Below, piece after piece: positions 62,529-64,000 of a stretch of DNA of 64,000 bases (the stretch's first letter is position 1; the number at the start of each line of letters is the position of its first letter). The stretch is from Rs1 sp000416275. Lineage in GTDB: Bacteria; Pseudomonadota; Gammaproteobacteria; Pseudomonadales; Balneatricaceae. A model generated the notes under the pieces. The model saw only the letters and a program-made list of their open reading frames with translations. It made no database searches and was not told the origin of the DNA. Both the position numbers and the translations under genes were made by a program. The stretch covers positions 62,001 to 126,000 of the forward strand of contig OZ251574.1 in NCBI GenBank assembly GCA_965243635.1. The letters run 5' to 3'.

Positions 62529-64000
62529 TTAATGATCGTGGGCAGCGCTAATGCCACCTGTGGGAGCGCGCAAATTATCAACCAACTGTTGAATTTCAAG
62601 AGGTGCAGGTCCAGTTACTCGACAGACCGCGAAAGCCACTGCGAAGTTAACAGCGGCGCCGACAGCGCCGAAGGCGTTCGGTGAAATTCCAAAGAACCAG
62701 TTAGGATCTAAACCACCGAGGAACGAAGTGCCCGGGATAAACATAATGCCCTTGTGCATAAACACGTAGAGCATAGTGACGCCGATACCAGAACACATTC
62801 CCCAAATTGCCGCAGGACCACTCATAGTGCGCGAGAAGATCCCCATCATCAGTGCCGGGAATATCGACGATGCAGCCAAGCCAAAGGCTAGGGCGACCGT
62901 CCCTGCGGCAAAGCCAGGCGGATTGAGCCCGAGGTAGCCGGAGATTAAAATCGCCACCGTCATCACAATTCGGCCCGCGAGTAGCTCTGACTTCTCCGAG
63001 AGATCCGGGGTTAAGATGCCCTTCATCAAATCGTGCGAGATTGAGGACGATATCGCCAACAGTAATCCAGCGGCAGTTGACAGCGCTGCTGCTAAACCAC
63101 CAGCGGCGACTAAGGCAATCACCCAGTTGGGTAAGTTGGCGATAGCAGGGTTAGCTAGCACCATAATGTCACGGTCGACTTTAACCATTTCATTGGTGGC
63201 CTTGTCGGCAGTGTATTGGATTTTACCGTCGTTGTTTTTATCTTCAAACTTCAATAGGCCAGTTTTTTCCCAATCCTTGAACCACTGTGGACGCTCTGCA
63301 TAGACTAAATTTTCGCCGGCTGCAGGCTCAATAGTGTTCATCAAGTTCAAACGTGCCATCGCGCCCACGGCAGGTGCCACTGTGTAGAGTAATGCAATAA
63401 ATACTAGTGCATAACCCGCAGAAGAACGTGCCGCTTTAACGGAAGGTACAGTGAAGAAGCGCATGATAACGTGTGGTAGACCTGCAGTACCTATCATTAG
63501 TGATAGCGTATAGGCGATCATATTAGCGTTATTACCTAACTGGCCGGTGGTATATTCCTTAAAGCCAAGCTCTGTGACGACTAAGTCAAGCTTGTCGAGT
63601 AGATATACGCCACTGCCATCCGCTAAGGTACTACCCAAACCAAGTTGCGGAATAGGATTACCGGTCAGCTGCATTGAGATGAAAATAGCGGGAATAGTAT
63701 AGGCAAAAATCAGTACTACGTACTGGGCAATTTGGGTGTAGGTAATACCTTTCATACCCCCTAACACCGCGTAAACCCAAACCACGCCCATGCCTATGCC
63801 AAGGCCTAGACCATAGTCAACTTCCAAGAAACGAGAGAAGGCGACCCCAACTCCTTTCATTTGGCCGATAATATAAGTCAGTGAGGCAATGATTAAGCAG
63901 ATCACCGCGACAACTCGGGCTGTTTTGGAGTAATAGCGATCGCTGATAAATTCAGGAACAGTAAATTTGCCGTGTTTGCGCAAATAGGGGGCTAGCAGCA
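62529..64000 (-). CDS. sodium:solute (acetate-type) symporter, VC_2705/ActP-like (5' partial)
   Basis: The frame is open to the end of the window, so the N-terminus (roughly 70-100 residues) lies beyond it; 490 residues are visible. It is an SSS-family cation symporter with the signature RKHGKFTVPEFISDRYY and, near the middle, SSSISHDLMKGI. A soluble insert before the central membrane segments includes DKNNDGKIQY, an EF-hand-like calcium loop, which is typical of the VC_2705 subfamily usually encoded with a DUF4212 partner. Import of acetate or another short acid with Na+ is likely. Proximity to the CrbS/CrbR pair agrees with this. Confidence 0.92.
   Translation of the reverse strand, partial: LLAPYLRKHGKFTVPEFISDRYYSKTARVVAVICLIIASLTYIIGQMKGVGVAFSRFLEVDYGLGLGIGMGVVWVYAVLGGMKGITYTQIAQYVVLIFAYTIPAIFISMQLTGNPIPQLGLGSTLADGSGVYLLDKLDLVVTELGFKEYTTGQLGNNANMIAYTLSLMIGTAGLPHVIMRFFTVPSVKAARSSAGYALVFIALLYTVAPAVGAMARLNLMNTIEPAAGENLVYAERPQWFKDWEKTGLLKFEDKNNDGKIQYTADKATNEMVKVDRDIMVLANPAIANLPNWVIALVAAGGLAAALSTAAGLLLAISSSISHDLMKGILTPDLSEKSELLAGRIVMTVAILISGYLGLNPPGFAAGTVALAFGLAASSIFPALMMGIFSRTMSGPAAIWGMCSGIGVTMLYVFMHKGIMFIPGTSFLGGLDPNWFFGISPNAFGAVGAAVNFAVAFAVCRVTGPAPLEIQQLVDNLRAPTGGISAAHDH

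Overview
This window looks like chromosomal DNA of a moderately low-GC, Gram-negative gammaproteobacterium, probably marine. A position among Cellvibrionales/Spongiibacteraceae-like lineages is plausible but is only inferred from gene content. The gene order strongly resembles the origin-proximal part of Pseudomonas-type chromosomes: glyS-glyQ, an lpxL-type acyltransferase, trkH-trkA-rsmB-fmt, a LysM protein, dprA, tsaC, hemF, aroE, then ilvA/rpiA, oxyR-recG, coaD/ferredoxin, the znu locus, prlC and a gamma carbonic anhydrase. Two sequences that match the ParB-binding parS core (one inside rsmB, one between convergent genes at about 30.7 kb) fit that location.

Layout. 1-2 kb: a 2OG-Fe(II) oxygenase (5' end outside the window) and an adenine deaminase-type enzyme. 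2-11.7 kb: an accessory stretch with small envelope proteins, two paralogous amino-acid-type binding proteins flanking an IS1380-family insertion sequence, a decayed sugar-binding-protein gene, a GNAT acetyltransferase, a PuuB-like oxidase and about 0.9 kb without genes. 11.7-28 kb: conserved housekeeping (glycyl-tRNA synthetase, lipid A acylation, Trk potassium uptake, RsmB/Fmt translation functions, DprA, PurE, TsaC, HemF, AroE). The def gene that normally sits beside fmt is absent there and two repeat elements occupy the spot. 28-42 kb: a Lon-like protease, a PAS chemoreceptor, IlvA, RpiA, a MerR regulator with a tiny membrane protein, an SDR protein, OxyR, RecG, a DUF501 protein, ferredoxin and CoaD.

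42.6-48.7 kb is an iron-linked envelope locus: imelysin (GxHxxE), GNAT enzyme, di-haem oxidoreductase-like protein, a second imelysin lacking the key His, and a DUF1513 protein, with Fur-box-like sites ahead of two of the units. 48.9-53.4 kb is the zinc uptake locus (znuA divergent from zur-znuC-znuB and a MATE exporter) with a Zur-box-like palindrome between the divergent genes; it ends in an 8-bp tandem array of 10.5 copies. 53.6-56.5 kb is a tightly overlapping prlC-yheV-tag operon. 56.9-64 kb holds a gamma carbonic anhydrase and a CrbS/CrbR-type two-component pair next to a sodium:acetate-type symporter, which suggests acetate sensing and uptake.

The most unusual content is the dispersed repeats. 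Family A is a 160-bp, fully palindromic MITE-like element with 18-bp ends and 5-bp AT-rich target duplications: three clean copies, one or two diverged full-length copies and three fragments lie in 64 kb, several directly abutting gene starts or stops. Family B is a second non-autonomous element with ends of the type GAGACYCTGCATAA and perfect 5-bp target duplications. Family C is a short end-like motif related to B. No transposase in the window obviously matches any of them. No tRNA, rRNA or CRISPR was seen.
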